The notes under the pieces: generated by a model
Seen by the model: only the letters and a program-made list of their open reading frames with translations
Databases searched by the model: none
What the model was told of the DNA's origin: nothing
Assembly: GCF_029239295.1 (NCBI RefSeq)
Contig: NZ_JAQZBC010000002.1
Coordinates: 248,001-312,000 of the forward strand
Reading direction: 5' to 3'
DNA: 64,000 nt
Origin: Sphingomonas sp.
GTDB lineage: Bacteria > Pseudomonadota > Alphaproteobacteria > Sphingomonadales > Sphingomonadaceae
Shown: positions 46,612 through 54,584 of the stretch, piece after piece
Position numbering within the stretch: the first letter of the stretch is position 1
Layout: every line of letters begins with the position of its first letter
Program-made: the position numbers and the translations under genes

Positions 46612-47817
46612 TCAGAAATCGGTGCCGATGGTCAATGCCGGCCCGGATGTCGGCTCCGCCCGCCCGGCGAGCCGCTGTCGCCATTCAATCGACAGACGAA
46701 GCGAGCGGCCTGCGACCGGCAGCGCCGTCGACAGCCACGGTCCCGCATCGATCCGCGACGCCCCGCGCTGCGCCGCCCCCCAAGCACCCAGGCCCAGATC
46801 GATGCGCGCAGGGCCCAGCTTGGCCAACGAGTAGCTGACCCGCATTGCGCCATCGACATAGCCCTCGATGCCATCGCGCGCGATCCCGCCCCCTTGCGCA
46901 TAGCCATCCAGCAGGAGCCAGGATGTCAGCGGAACCGGCCCAAAGCCGCCGATCAGGCCCAACGCCGGCCCGCCGCGTGCCCGATCGACGCCGATCCGCT
47001 GCTCGGCGACGAGATGGACCGGCAGCGACGTCGGTTGCCAGTCCAGCCCGATCGCGGCTTCGCTCTGTCGGCTCTCCAGGGCGCTGGAGAAACGCCCGGC
47101 AACGGACAGCCGGCGGGCCTGATCGATGGCATAGGTTAGGCGCGCACCCGCCTGGCTGCCGCCGAGTTGCGGCACGAACGGCGCCGCGTCGCCGGGTCGC
47201 AGAATCGCCCAGGCGCTTCCGCCAAATCGCGAGCGGCCACGTGCCGCCGGCAGCGGAGCGCCGGCGGCGACGCTCGCCTGCAACGGCACAGACACGACTG
47301 CCGCCCGCTCCGGTGACTTGGCAGCGTCACCGATCAGCTCCGCCGGTTGGGTCAACGCCCCGCCGGGCGGCAGCGACTGTCGCGGCAGGTCATAGGCGAT
47401 GGCGAGTGGTTGCGGCGTTACCGGCACGAGGCGCACCGCGGGCGCTGCGTATCGCGGCTGCGGCGCCTCGACTGGTGACAGGCGGATTTCCAACGCCCCC
47501 GCCCCCGCCCCCGCCCCCGCGGGCATGACGGACGAAACCCGCGGCGCGACAGCTACCGCCCGGGTCGGCGCAGCCATCTCTCGTGTGGGTTGCGATTCGG
47601 CTTCCACCGACACGGGCGGCCGATAACGTGCAAAGGGTGCCGCGATCCGGGCAAGGATGCGCGGCGCTATCGCCTCCTCAGCCACTGCGGGGCCGATCGT
47701 CGCCTCCGCCGCAATTGCTTCCCCGCCCGGCCAAAGCAGCAGGACCCGCAGCCCGATCCACAGGCCGATTAACGCGACGAGGAAGCGAAGCGGCCGCCCG
47801 GTTTGGGTCATCATCAT
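46612..47817 (-). CDS. NfrA-like outer-membrane beta-barrel protein, shortened
   Basis: This 401-residue protein starts at a triple ATG that overlaps the upstream glycosyltransferase stop (ATGATG). An N-terminal hydrophobic signal/anchor (RPLRFLVALIGLWIGLRVLLLWP) is followed by about 170 residues of Pro/Ala-rich linker, including an Ala-Gly run from (GCCCCC)4. The C-terminal roughly 170 residues resemble the NfrA (N4 adsorption protein A) C-terminal barrel: GARLTYAIDQARRLSVAGRF, AAIGLDWQPTSLPVHLVAEQR, GLGAWGAAQRGASRIDAGP and final GPALTIGTDF. The large TPR part of E. coli NfrA is missing. It likely forms the outer-membrane pore for a polysaccharide made by the adjacent NfrB-like enzyme. Confidence 0.8.
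   Translation of the reverse strand: MMMTQTGRPLRFLVALIGLWIGLRVLLLWPGGEAIAAEATIGPAVAEEAIAPRILARIAAPFARYRPPVSVEAESQPTREMAAPTRAVAVAPRVSSVMPAGAGAGAGALEIRLSPVEAPQPRYAAPAVRLVPVTPQPLAIAYDLPRQSLPPGGALTQPAELIGDAAKSPERAAVVSVPLQASVAAGAPLPAARGRSRFGGSAWAILRPGDAAPFVPQLGGSQAGARLTYAIDQARRLSVAGRFSSALESRQSEAAIGLDWQPTSLPVHLVAEQRIGVDRARGGPALGLIGGFGPVPLTSWLLLDGYAQGGGIARDGIEGYVDGAMRVSYSLAKLGPARIDLGLGAWGAAQRGASRIDAGPWLSTALPVAGRSLRLSIEWRQRLAGRAEPTSGPALTIGTDF
47495..47518. repeat. (GCCCCC)x4 hexanucleotide tandem repeat
   Basis: Four perfect tandem copies of GCCCCC lie in frame within the linker of the NfrA-like gene, encoding alternating Gly/Ala on the minus strand. Copy-number change would alter linker length without breaking the frame. 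Confidence 0.85.
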
Positions 47818-49184
47818 GCCGCCAGTTCCGCCGGAAACACATGTGCCGTCTTGTCCCACCGCGGCGGGGACCCGGTCAGCATCCGCACATATTGGCCTGC
47901 GGCTCGGATCGCTGCGAGCATCGCAATGATGTTCGCGACCACTGCCCGCGGGACCGCCCATATCCCCTCGCGCCAGCCATAGGACCGGGTTGTGGAGGCC
48001 ACTCTCCACCCCAGCCGCCAGATCAGCAGCAGCAGGTTGATCATCAGCAACAGCTGCATGGGGTCGCTGATCGCCCGCAGCGGCACGCCTGCGATCGCGT
48101 GCGCACCAGCCGCCACGCCCCAGCCAACGATGGCGAGATACGCCGCAGCCAGGACGATCACTGCCAGGGGCCCGCGCCGGTCGCGCATCCGCATCCAGTG
48201 ATCCACCAGGTGCGGCACGCGGGCCCAGCCGATCCGATCCCAGCCCGCCAGCGCGATGCCGGTCATCCAGCGCCCTTTCTGGCGCACCGCGGCTTCCACC
48301 GTGGCGGGGAAGAACGCGCGCACCGCGACCAGCCGGCCGGCCCAATCCTCGACGCGGGCAAAACAGGGCCGGTAACCAAGCGCCGCGGCGCGCAGCCCAA
48401 GCTCATAATCCTCGGTCAGGCTGTCCTCGTCGAACGGCGCGCCATATGCCTCATCCAACGCGACGAGCACCGCGACCGAGATCGCGCAGCCAACCCCCGA
48501 CAGCGGCAGTCCAGCGCCAAGTGCGGCGCGCAGCGCCATGTGGCGGCCGTGCGATTCGGCGAACTCATCGGCATAATGGCCCGACACCAGCCGCGCCTGC
48601 CGATCGACCAGCGGCAGCACGGGGATCTGGATCAGATGGTATCGCCCGATCAGGGCGTCGAACACCATCAGCTCCAGCGGATGCACCACATCCTCCGCGT
48701 CGTGCAGTACCACCGCGACGGTGTTCTCGCCATTCACCGCATCGTCATGCCGCAGCGCGCGCCACATCTCGTTGAGATTGTCCGCCTTGGTCGTCGGCCC
48801 CGCCCGCCCGCCGATGACGAGCCGCACGCGGGAATCCTGCGCGGCCAGCTCAGCGACAATATCGATCGTCGCGGGATCGTTGGGATAGCAGCCGACGTAT
48901 ATGCGAAAGCAGGGATGGTCGAAGCGCGCCAAGGCGGTGCGCAGCATCGGCCCGATGACGGCCGATTCGTCCCACGCGGGGACGAAAACCGCCAGCCGCC
49001 TGGCATCTTCGGGATGCGGCAGATTGGCCAGTGACCGCCGCGTCGAGCCATGTCGCAGCCGGTGAAACAGCCACACCACGTCGATCAACAGGTCGTCGAT
49101 ACCGCCGACCAGAAAGCCGACCGCAGCGAACAATGTGAGCTCGCGCACGATTGCGTCGAGCCACTGAATTGCGATTGCCCCCAT
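47814..49184 (-). CDS. NfrB-like glycosyltransferase family 2 membrane protein
   Basis: This 456-residue inner-membrane glycosyltransferase has an N-terminal helix (ELTLFAAVGFLVGGIDDLLID), then a GT-A domain. The nucleotide/metal motif HDAED is at 161-165, TED at 257-259 and QKGRW at 302-306. Several C-terminal helices and the tail WDKTAHVFPAEL follow, where E. coli NfrB continues into a cyclic-di-GMP-binding MshEN domain. That domain is absent here. NfrB makes a surface glycan that is exported through NfrA. The gene overlaps the NfrA-like gene by 4 bp. Confidence 0.88.
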   Translation of the reverse strand: MGAIAIQWLDAIVRELTLFAAVGFLVGGIDDLLIDVVWLFHRLRHGSTRRSLANLPHPEDARRLAVFVPAWDESAVIGPMLRTALARFDHPCFRIYVGCYPNDPATIDIVAELAAQDSRVRLVIGGRAGPTTKADNLNEMWRALRHDDAVNGENTVAVVLHDAEDVVHPLELMVFDALIGRYHLIQIPVLPLVDRQARLVSGHYADEFAESHGRHMALRAALGAGLPLSGVGCAISVAVLVALDEAYGAPFDEDSLTEDYELGLRAAALGYRPCFARVEDWAGRLVAVRAFFPATVEAAVRQKGRWMTGIALAGWDRIGWARVPHLVDHWMRMRDRRGPLAVIVLAAAYLAIVGWGVAAGAHAIAGVPLRAISDPMQLLLMINLLLLIWRLGWRVASTTRSYGWREGIWAVPRAVVANIIAMLAAIRAAGQYVRMLTGSPPRWDKTAHVFPAELAA

Positions 49185-49448
49185 CGCATGCCGACCCCCC
49201 CGATACGGCGGGTAAAGACTGTGCGATTATTTGTGATGGCGCAACAAAAAGGAGTTCCGCCTCGGCTCGTCCAAGTATTTCGTCGTCGCGGCGAAAATCC
49301 CGTCATTTCGCCGAACCAATTCAGGGCGCGCGCGTTCCCCGCACAGTCCCTAACCCCCTTTCGGGACTAGTGCCGGATCCCAAGCCAGGCACCGGCCGCG
49401 CGCGCGGCGTAGCTTGCGGCGCGGTCGCTCTGGGTCACAAGTACGGGA
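49185..49448. other. intergenic region upstream of the NfrB-like gene
   Basis: This gap of about 300 bp to the RcnB-like gene holds no supported ORF. It contains the NfrB-like promoter region (a T-rich TTTTTGTTG followed by AATAAT on the minus strand, not convincing), a possible short stem GTCCC/GGGAC around TAACCCCCTTTC (about 49350-49370), and GC-rich sequence. Nothing further is seen. Confidence 0.5.
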
Positions 49449-49476
49449 CGGGCCGGGCGATTATTCGCCCGGCCCG
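49449..49476 (-). terminator. hairpin after the RcnB-like gene
   Basis: CGGGCCGGGCG and CGCCCGGCCCG form a perfect 11-bp stem with loop ATTATT, 13 nt beyond the RcnB-like stop on the minus strand. No long U-run follows, but the stem is very stable. Confidence 0.65.
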
Positions 49477-49489
49477 CTTCGTCAGATAC

Positions 49490-49996
49490 TCACCAGTAGA
49501 AATTCGGGATCACGTCCAGCACGACGCCACGACGGTAATCGACGAGCAGCACGTCGTTATAGTGGCGCACCCACCGAGCGTTGGCACGGGCCGGCGGCAA
49601 GCGATAGCGCCAGGGATCGTTGATCCAATAACGCTGCGCGTAATAGCTGGGCGCGATCCGCACGCCCGGGCGCCACTGGTTGTAACGGAACGGCGCGCGC
49701 CATTGTCCGCGGGCGTAAAGCGAGCGGTTCTGGTTGCGATAGGCACGCCAGTCGTCGCGCGCCCATCGGCGGTCGCGGTCACGCAGATCCTCGCGATATT
49801 CACGGCGTGATTCGCGCAGATCCTGGCGCGCATCGCGCACATCGCGCCGGTCACCCCGTCGCTGCGCATCGCGCAGGTCGCGATGCTGCTCCCGAATATC
49901 CTGCCGGTCCCGGCGCAACTCTGCCGCGGACTGCGCGCTGGCTACACCCGGCGCGATAGTCGCTGCCATTACCAGCGAAACGATCAACTTACGCAT
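49490..49996 (-). CDS. RcnB-like periplasmic protein
   Basis: This 168-residue protein has a signal peptide (MRKLIVSLVMAATIAPGVASAQ). A long Arg/Asp-rich segment (RRDRQDIREQHRDLRDAQRRG) follows. The C-terminal RcnB-type domain carries APFRYNQWRPGVRIAPSYY, YWINDPWRYRLPPA and VDYRRGVVLDVIPNFYW. RcnB family proteins are linked to periplasmic nickel/cobalt homeostasis, but most sphingomonad members are uncharacterised. ATG 49996 is chosen; GGAGGTG lies upstream. Confidence 0.85.
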   Translation of the reverse strand: MRKLIVSLVMAATIAPGVASAQSAAELRRDRQDIREQHRDLRDAQRRGDRRDVRDARQDLRESRREYREDLRDRDRRWARDDWRAYRNQNRSLYARGQWRAPFRYNQWRPGVRIAPSYYAQRYWINDPWRYRLPPARANARWVRHYNDVLLVDYRRGVVLDVIPNFYW

Positions 49997-50123
49997 GATC
50001 AGACACCTCCATTCTCCTGGCCGGCATTCCGCGGAATGCCTCGCCGTGATCGAAGGTATCGGCCTGCGCGGCTGAACCGGTGAAGAATGCACCAGTCAGC
50101 CGCCAGAAAGCATCGGGTGGGGT

Positions 50124-50579
50124 TTAGCGCCCGCCCGGACCAGCGCCTGCGCCAGCCGCGCCGACGGTACCGATGTTGCCGAACAGATCGGCAAAGAAGC
50201 CGCGGTCACGGCCCAGCGTCGGGGTGGTCCGCTTCGCCGGGCTTACCGATGCGACCTGCTCCACGCCGGACTTGCGGATCGCGCTGACGTTGCCGTTCTG
50301 ATCGAAGCTGATCTGAACGGTCACCTGCTCCTTCGGCTTGGGCGTGTTGAACGCGTAATTCCGGCTGTCGCGGGAGATATAATACCAGTCACCCTGGTTG
50401 AACTGGCTCGCAAAGCTCGGCTGGCCCAGCGTTGCGAGCACCGACTGCCGGTTGTCCACGCCGGGCTGCACCGAATTCAGCAGGTCTGCATCAACGACAT
50501 AGCCCTGATGCGAGCGAAGGGGGGCGCAGGCTGACGCGGTTACCGCGATGGCGGCAGCGATCAGGAGGGGAAAACGCAT
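50124..50579 (-). CDS. bamE: outer-membrane protein assembly factor BamE
   Basis: This 151-residue lipoprotein has a lipobox TASAC (MRFPLLIAAAIAVTASACAP). The SmpA/OmlA domain contains SVQPGVDNRQSVLATLGQPS and WYYISRDSRNYAFNTPKPKEQVTVQISFDQNGNV. BamE stabilises BamA-BamD in the barrel assembly machine. It is divergent from the bc1 chaperone gene, with 91 bp between starts. Confidence 0.93.
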   Translation of the reverse strand: MRFPLLIAAAIAVTASACAPLRSHQGYVVDADLLNSVQPGVDNRQSVLATLGQPSFASQFNQGDWYYISRDSRNYAFNTPKPKEQVTVQISFDQNGNVSAIRKSGVEQVASVSPAKRTTPTLGRDRGFFADLFGNIGTVGAAGAGAGPGGR

Positions 50580-50670
50580 GGCTACTCCGCAAAAGGCCTT
50601 GGGGCATGCGACGCGCCGTTGCGCCGTCGGCCATTCCCCTCAATATGCCCGCACGACACACGACACAAGC

Positions 50671-51207
50671 ATGACAGGCACGACGATCTTGGCTCTTCTT
50701 CAACGGTTTCGACGGCGCGATCGCGAAGCGGCGGCTCCACTCTATGCGGCGGTCGTGGCAAAGGCGCGTGAACCGCATTGGTATCTCGAGGGCGCAGCAC
50801 CCGATACGCTGGACGGACGGTTTGATATGGTGGCCGCCGTGCTCGCCATGGTGATGCTGCGGATTGAGGCGGAGCCGCCCGGCGATGTCGCTGCCGCGAC
50901 CCTGTCGAAAGACCTGACCGAACGCTTCGTCGACGACATGGACGCGCAGGTGCGACAGATCGGCTTTGGCGACATCGTTGTCGGCAAGCACGTCGGCCGC
51001 ATGATGGGGATGCTGGGCGGGCGGCTCGGCACCTATCGCGACGGGATTGCCGCCCGCGACCTGCGCGACGGGCTGATCCGCAACTTGTGGCGCGGCACAC
51101 CCCCCAGCGATCAGGCAGCGCGCTACGTCAGCGATCAATTGCAGGCGCTGCACGCCTCGCTCGCTTCCGTTCCACTCACCGCGTTGCGCGAGGGCCGGCT
51201 GGCATGA
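50671..51207 (+). CDS. ubiquinol-cytochrome c chaperone (Cbp3 family)
   Basis: This 178-residue protein matches the Cbp3/UQCC1 chaperone family: AREPHWYLEGAAPDTLDGRFDMVA, RFVDDMDAQVRQIGFGDIVVGKHVG and LGGRLGTYRDG. Mitochondrial Cbp3 binds newly made cytochrome b and helps assemble the bc1 complex; a similar role is inferred here. It overlaps the DUF177 gene by 4 bp (ATGA). Confidence 0.9.
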   Translation: MTGTTILALLQRFRRRDREAAAPLYAAVVAKAREPHWYLEGAAPDTLDGRFDMVAAVLAMVMLRIEAEPPGDVAAATLSKDLTERFVDDMDAQVRQIGFGDIVVGKHVGRMMGMLGGRLGTYRDGIAARDLRDGLIRNLWRGTPPSDQAARYVSDQLQALHASLASVPLTALREGRLA

Positions 51208-51722
51208 CCCCCGAATTCTCCCACCCCGTCCGGGTCGACACGATCGGTGAAGGCGTCCGTACCGAGACTGTGTCAGCCGACGAAGCGCAGCGCGCGGCAC
51301 TGGCGCGGCGGTTCAACCTCATCGGGATCGACAGCCTGTCCGGCACCTTCACGGTGCAGCGGGTTTCCGGCGCCGTCGCCGTGACCGGCAATGTTCAGGC
51401 CGTCGCCACCCAGCGCTGCTCGATCACCGACGAACCGCTTCCGGCGCGAATCGATGAACCGGTCGATCTGCGCTTCATCGAGGATCGGGTTGCTGAGGAG
51501 GAAGTGGAGCTCGACGACAGCGGGATCGACGTCCTGCCGCTAGAGGGCGGCGCGATCGATCTGGGCGAAGTCGCGGCGGAAACGCTGGTGCTCGCGCTCG
51601 ATCCCTTCCCGCGCGGGCCGAATGCCGAGGCTGCACTGCGCGACGCTGGCGTGCTCGCCGAGGAAGAAGCCGGTCCGTTCGGCGCGCTCGCCGCGCTCAA
51701 GGACAAACTGGCCAAGAAGTAG
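51204..51722 (+). CDS. DUF177 (YceD) family protein
   Basis: This 172-residue YceD-family protein carries QRCSITDEPLPARIDEPVDLRFIE and the acidic VLPLEGGAIDLGEVAAETLVLALDPFPR. In many bacteria YceD genes sit just before rpmF and are linked to 23S rRNA expression; here no rpmF follows. The start ATG 51204 overlaps the chaperone stop. Confidence 0.9.
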   Translation: MTPEFSHPVRVDTIGEGVRTETVSADEAQRAALARRFNLIGIDSLSGTFTVQRVSGAVAVTGNVQAVATQRCSITDEPLPARIDEPVDLRFIEDRVAEEEVELDDSGIDVLPLEGGAIDLGEVAAETLVLALDPFPRGPNAEAALRDAGVLAEEEAGPFGALAALKDKLAKK

Positions 51723-51790
51723 GATCTTGGCGAAGGGCGCGGTGCGCCGCGCCTCGTGGCGCGGGCGCACGCGTCCTCGGTCGAAGCGCG

Positions 51791-53455
51791 TCAGCGCGAC
51801 GAGGCGCTGCGTATCGCGCTGAGCGTCGTTCCCGCGGTGATGAACTCGACGTCGGTCTTCAGATGCAGCAGCCGGACGCCGCCCTGCGCCGCCGCCCGGC
51901 CCAGCGCGGCTCCGAAGTCCGCGGTCTGCTCCACCGTTTCGGCCCATGCGCCATAGGCCTGCGCCAATTTGGTGAAATCGGGATTGTGCAGCCGGGTCGC
52001 CGACAAACGGCCGGGGAACTCGCGCTCCTGATGCATCCGAATCGTGCCATAGGCGCCATTGTCGACCACGATGACCAGCATCTCGCACCCATGCTGGACC
52101 GCGGTAGCCAGTTCCTGCCCATTCATCAGGAAGTCGCCGTCGCCCGCCACCGCCACCACCATCCGCTCCGGCCGCCGCAGCGATGCGGCCACCGCGGCGG
52201 GCACGCCATAGCCCATCGCGCCGGCGGTCGGCGCCAGCTGCGTGCCCGGCCCCGCATAGGGCCAGTAGCGATGCCACCAGCCGGAGAAATTGCCGGCGCC
52301 GTTGCAGATGATCGTGTCCGCCGGCAGCTGTTGCCGCATCGCCAGCACGCATTGGCCGAGGTCCAGCGTCACGCCCTCACGCTCGCGCGGGGTGGACCAA
52401 GCCCGGTAATCGTCGTGCGCCTCCAGATCGTGCGCGCGCGCCGGTCCGTCGACTAGCGCCAGCGCCTCGGCAAACTCCGCCATCGTCGCGCAGATCGCCA
52501 GATCGGTGCAATAGGTGCTACCAAGCTCCGCGGGATCGGGGTGAACATGCACCAGCCGCTGGTCGGGATGCTCGGGCGTGATCAGCGTGTAGCCATCGGT
52601 CGTCGCCTCGCCCAGCCGCGCGCCGATCACCAGCAGCAGGTCGGCGTCCTTGACGCGCTCGACGAGCAGCGGGTTCGGGCCATAGCCCAGATTGCCGGCA
52701 TAGGCGGGGCAGTCGTTCGGTACCGAATCCTGCCGCCGAAATGCCGCAACCAGCGGCACGCCCGTGCGATCGGCCCAGGCGGCGATATCTTGGCCCGCCG
52801 CCGCATCCCAGCCGGCCCCACCGATGATCGCCATCGGCCGCTCCGCCGTTGCGAGCAGGTCGGCCAGTTGCTCCATCGCATCGGGATCGGGCGCCTGGCC
52901 GACCCGCTCCACGCGCGGGCGGTCGATCGCCGTCACCTCGTCGAGCAGCATGTCCTCGGGCAGCACGATGACCACCGGGCCCGGGCGGCCGTTCATTGCG
53001 ACCGAATAGGCGCGCGCGACATATTCCGGGATTCGCCGGGCATCGTCGATCCGCGCCACCCATTTGGCAACCGGGCCAAACATCGCGGCGAAATCGATCT
53101 CCTGAAACGCCTCGCGGTCGCGCATCCCGCGATCGACATCGCCGATGAACAGGATCATCGGCTGCGAATCCTGCATCGCGACATGGACGCCGATCGACGC
53201 ATTGGTCGCGCCCGGTCCGCGCGTGACGAAGGCAACGCCCGGCCGATGGGTCAGCGCCCCGTCAGCGCACGCCATGAACGTGACGCCGCCTTCCTGCCGG
53301 CACGTCACCACATCGATCTGCGGCACGTCGACCAGCGCATCGAGCACGGCGAGGAAACTTTCCCCCGGCACCGTGAAGATGCGGTCGCAGCCTTGCGCCG
53401 CCAGTTGATCCACCAGGATGCGTCCGCCGGTGCGGGTCGTCTCGGGTTCGCTCAT
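51791..53455 (-). CDS. acetolactate synthase-like thiamine-pyrophosphate enzyme
   Basis: This TPP-dependent enzyme has 554 residues. The catalytic Glu32 is in FTVPGESFLAVLD. The central FAD/ADP-like domain contains GGAGWDAAAGQDIAAWADRTG. The TPP/Mg motif GDGDFLMNGQEL is in the C-terminal domain, and LAPTAGAMGYGVPAAVAASL precedes it. IlvB, benzoylformate decarboxylase and oxalyl-CoA decarboxylase share this layout. There is no small IlvN subunit gene nearby, so it may be a catabolic enzyme rather than biosynthetic acetolactate synthase. It is divergent from the SMP-30 gene. Confidence 0.9.
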   Translation of the reverse strand: MSEPETTRTGGRILVDQLAAQGCDRIFTVPGESFLAVLDALVDVPQIDVVTCRQEGGVTFMACADGALTHRPGVAFVTRGPGATNASIGVHVAMQDSQPMILFIGDVDRGMRDREAFQEIDFAAMFGPVAKWVARIDDARRIPEYVARAYSVAMNGRPGPVVIVLPEDMLLDEVTAIDRPRVERVGQAPDPDAMEQLADLLATAERPMAIIGGAGWDAAAGQDIAAWADRTGVPLVAAFRRQDSVPNDCPAYAGNLGYGPNPLLVERVKDADLLLVIGARLGEATTDGYTLITPEHPDQRLVHVHPDPAELGSTYCTDLAICATMAEFAEALALVDGPARAHDLEAHDDYRAWSTPREREGVTLDLGQCVLAMRQQLPADTIICNGAGNFSGWWHRYWPYAGPGTQLAPTAGAMGYGVPAAVAASLRRPERMVVAVAGDGDFLMNGQELATAVQHGCEMLVIVVDNGAYGTIRMHQEREFPGRLSATRLHNPDFTKLAQAYGAWAETVEQTADFGAALGRAAAQGGVRLLHLKTDVEFITAGTTLSAIRSASSR

Positions 53456-53624
53456 GCGCGATTCCCTACTCCGGCGCCCGATCGTCCGCCACTATATTGG
53501 TTGGAACGCCGCCATAACGGCGCTGCCTAGCCCCCCGCCAGCTCACGCCCGTCCAGGGCGAACCTGCTTGCTAAGCCGATCGCCTTAGACAATTCTCCCG
53601 CGCAACGAGAAAAGGGAGAGGATC

Positions 53625-54545
53625 ATGGCGGATTTCGAGCTGGTGACGGATGGGCTGCGCTTCCCCGAGGGCCCCGTCTTCATGCCCGATGGCAGCATCG
53701 CGCTGGTGGAAATCGAACCCGGGCGGATCACTCGCGTGAAGCCCGACGGGTCGAAGGAGACGATTGCCAAGCCCGGCGGCGGCCCAAACGGCCTCGCGCT
53801 GGGGCCGGACGGCATGCTCTATTGCTGCAACAACGGCGGGTTCGAGTGGCACGAAAGTAACGGGATGCTGGCGCCCGGCGGCATCGCCTCCAACTATTCT
53901 GGCGGCCGGATCGAACGGATCGACCCAGCGACCGGTGCGGTCGAGGTGCTCTACAAGTCGGGCGATTTCGGCTGCGTCCTGCGGGGGCCGAACGATCTGG
54001 TGTTCGACGAGCATGGCGGCTTCTGGTTCACCGATCACGGCAAGATGGATCACGCCAAGCGGATCCACGATGTAGTCGGCATCTTCTATGCGAAGGCTGA
54101 CGGCAGCCATCTGGAAGAAGTGGTCTTCCCCTCCAACAATCCCAACGGCTGCGGCCTCTCGCCCGACGGCAAATGGCTGTACGCGGCGGAAACCTACACC
54201 TGCCGGCTGATGAAGTTCAGCGTCACCGCGCCGGGCAAGGTCGATACCGCGGCGGGGGTCGGCGGCGCGGGAATCCCCGTCTATCGTCCCGCGGGTTGGA
54301 AGTTCTTCGATTCGCTAGCGGTCGAGGCTTCGGGCAACGTCTGCGTAGCGACGATCGGCGAAAGCGGCATCAGCGTCGTCTCTCCGGGGGGCGAGTTGGT
54401 CGAATTCGTCAACACCGACGACGTGTTCACCACCAACATCTGCTTCGGCGGCGATGACATGCGCGACGCCTATCTCACCCTGTCGGGCACCGGCCGCCTG
54501 GTGAAGACGCGCTGGGACCGCCCCGGCCTCAAACTCGCTTATTGA
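53625..54545 (+). CDS. SMP-30/gluconolactonase family protein
   Basis: This 306-residue six-bladed beta-propeller lactonase contains LRFPEGPVFMPDGSIALVEIE (metal Glu), PNGLALGPDGMLYCCNNGG, RGPNDLVFDEHGGFWFTDHGK and GLSPDGKWLYAAETYTCRL. SMP-30 proteins hydrolyse sugar lactones with a divalent metal. A catabolic lactonase fits the neighbouring TPP enzyme, though the two are divergent. The start has a clear AGGGAGAGG ribosome-binding site. Confidence 0.92.
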   Translation: MADFELVTDGLRFPEGPVFMPDGSIALVEIEPGRITRVKPDGSKETIAKPGGGPNGLALGPDGMLYCCNNGGFEWHESNGMLAPGGIASNYSGGRIERIDPATGAVEVLYKSGDFGCVLRGPNDLVFDEHGGFWFTDHGKMDHAKRIHDVVGIFYAKADGSHLEEVVFPSNNPNGCGLSPDGKWLYAAETYTCRLMKFSVTAPGKVDTAAGVGGAGIPVYRPAGWKFFDSLAVEASGNVCVATIGESGISVVSPGGELVEFVNTDDVFTTNICFGGDDMRDAYLTLSGTGRLVKTRWDRPGLKLAY

Positions 54546-54584
54546 TGCACGATCGGCGCCTTCCGCCTCGGCGGAGGGCGTCCT

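Noticed and set aside
47583..49034. 483-residue plus-strand ORF across the NfrB-like gene
   Set aside because: It is a shadow of a well-supported glycosyltransferase; composition is Pro/His/Arg-rich with no domain.
51791..53455. Calling the TPP enzyme biosynthetic ilvB
   Set aside because: No ilvN regulatory subunit or other branched-chain genes are adjacent, and the layout fits several related decarboxylases, so no gene symbol is given.
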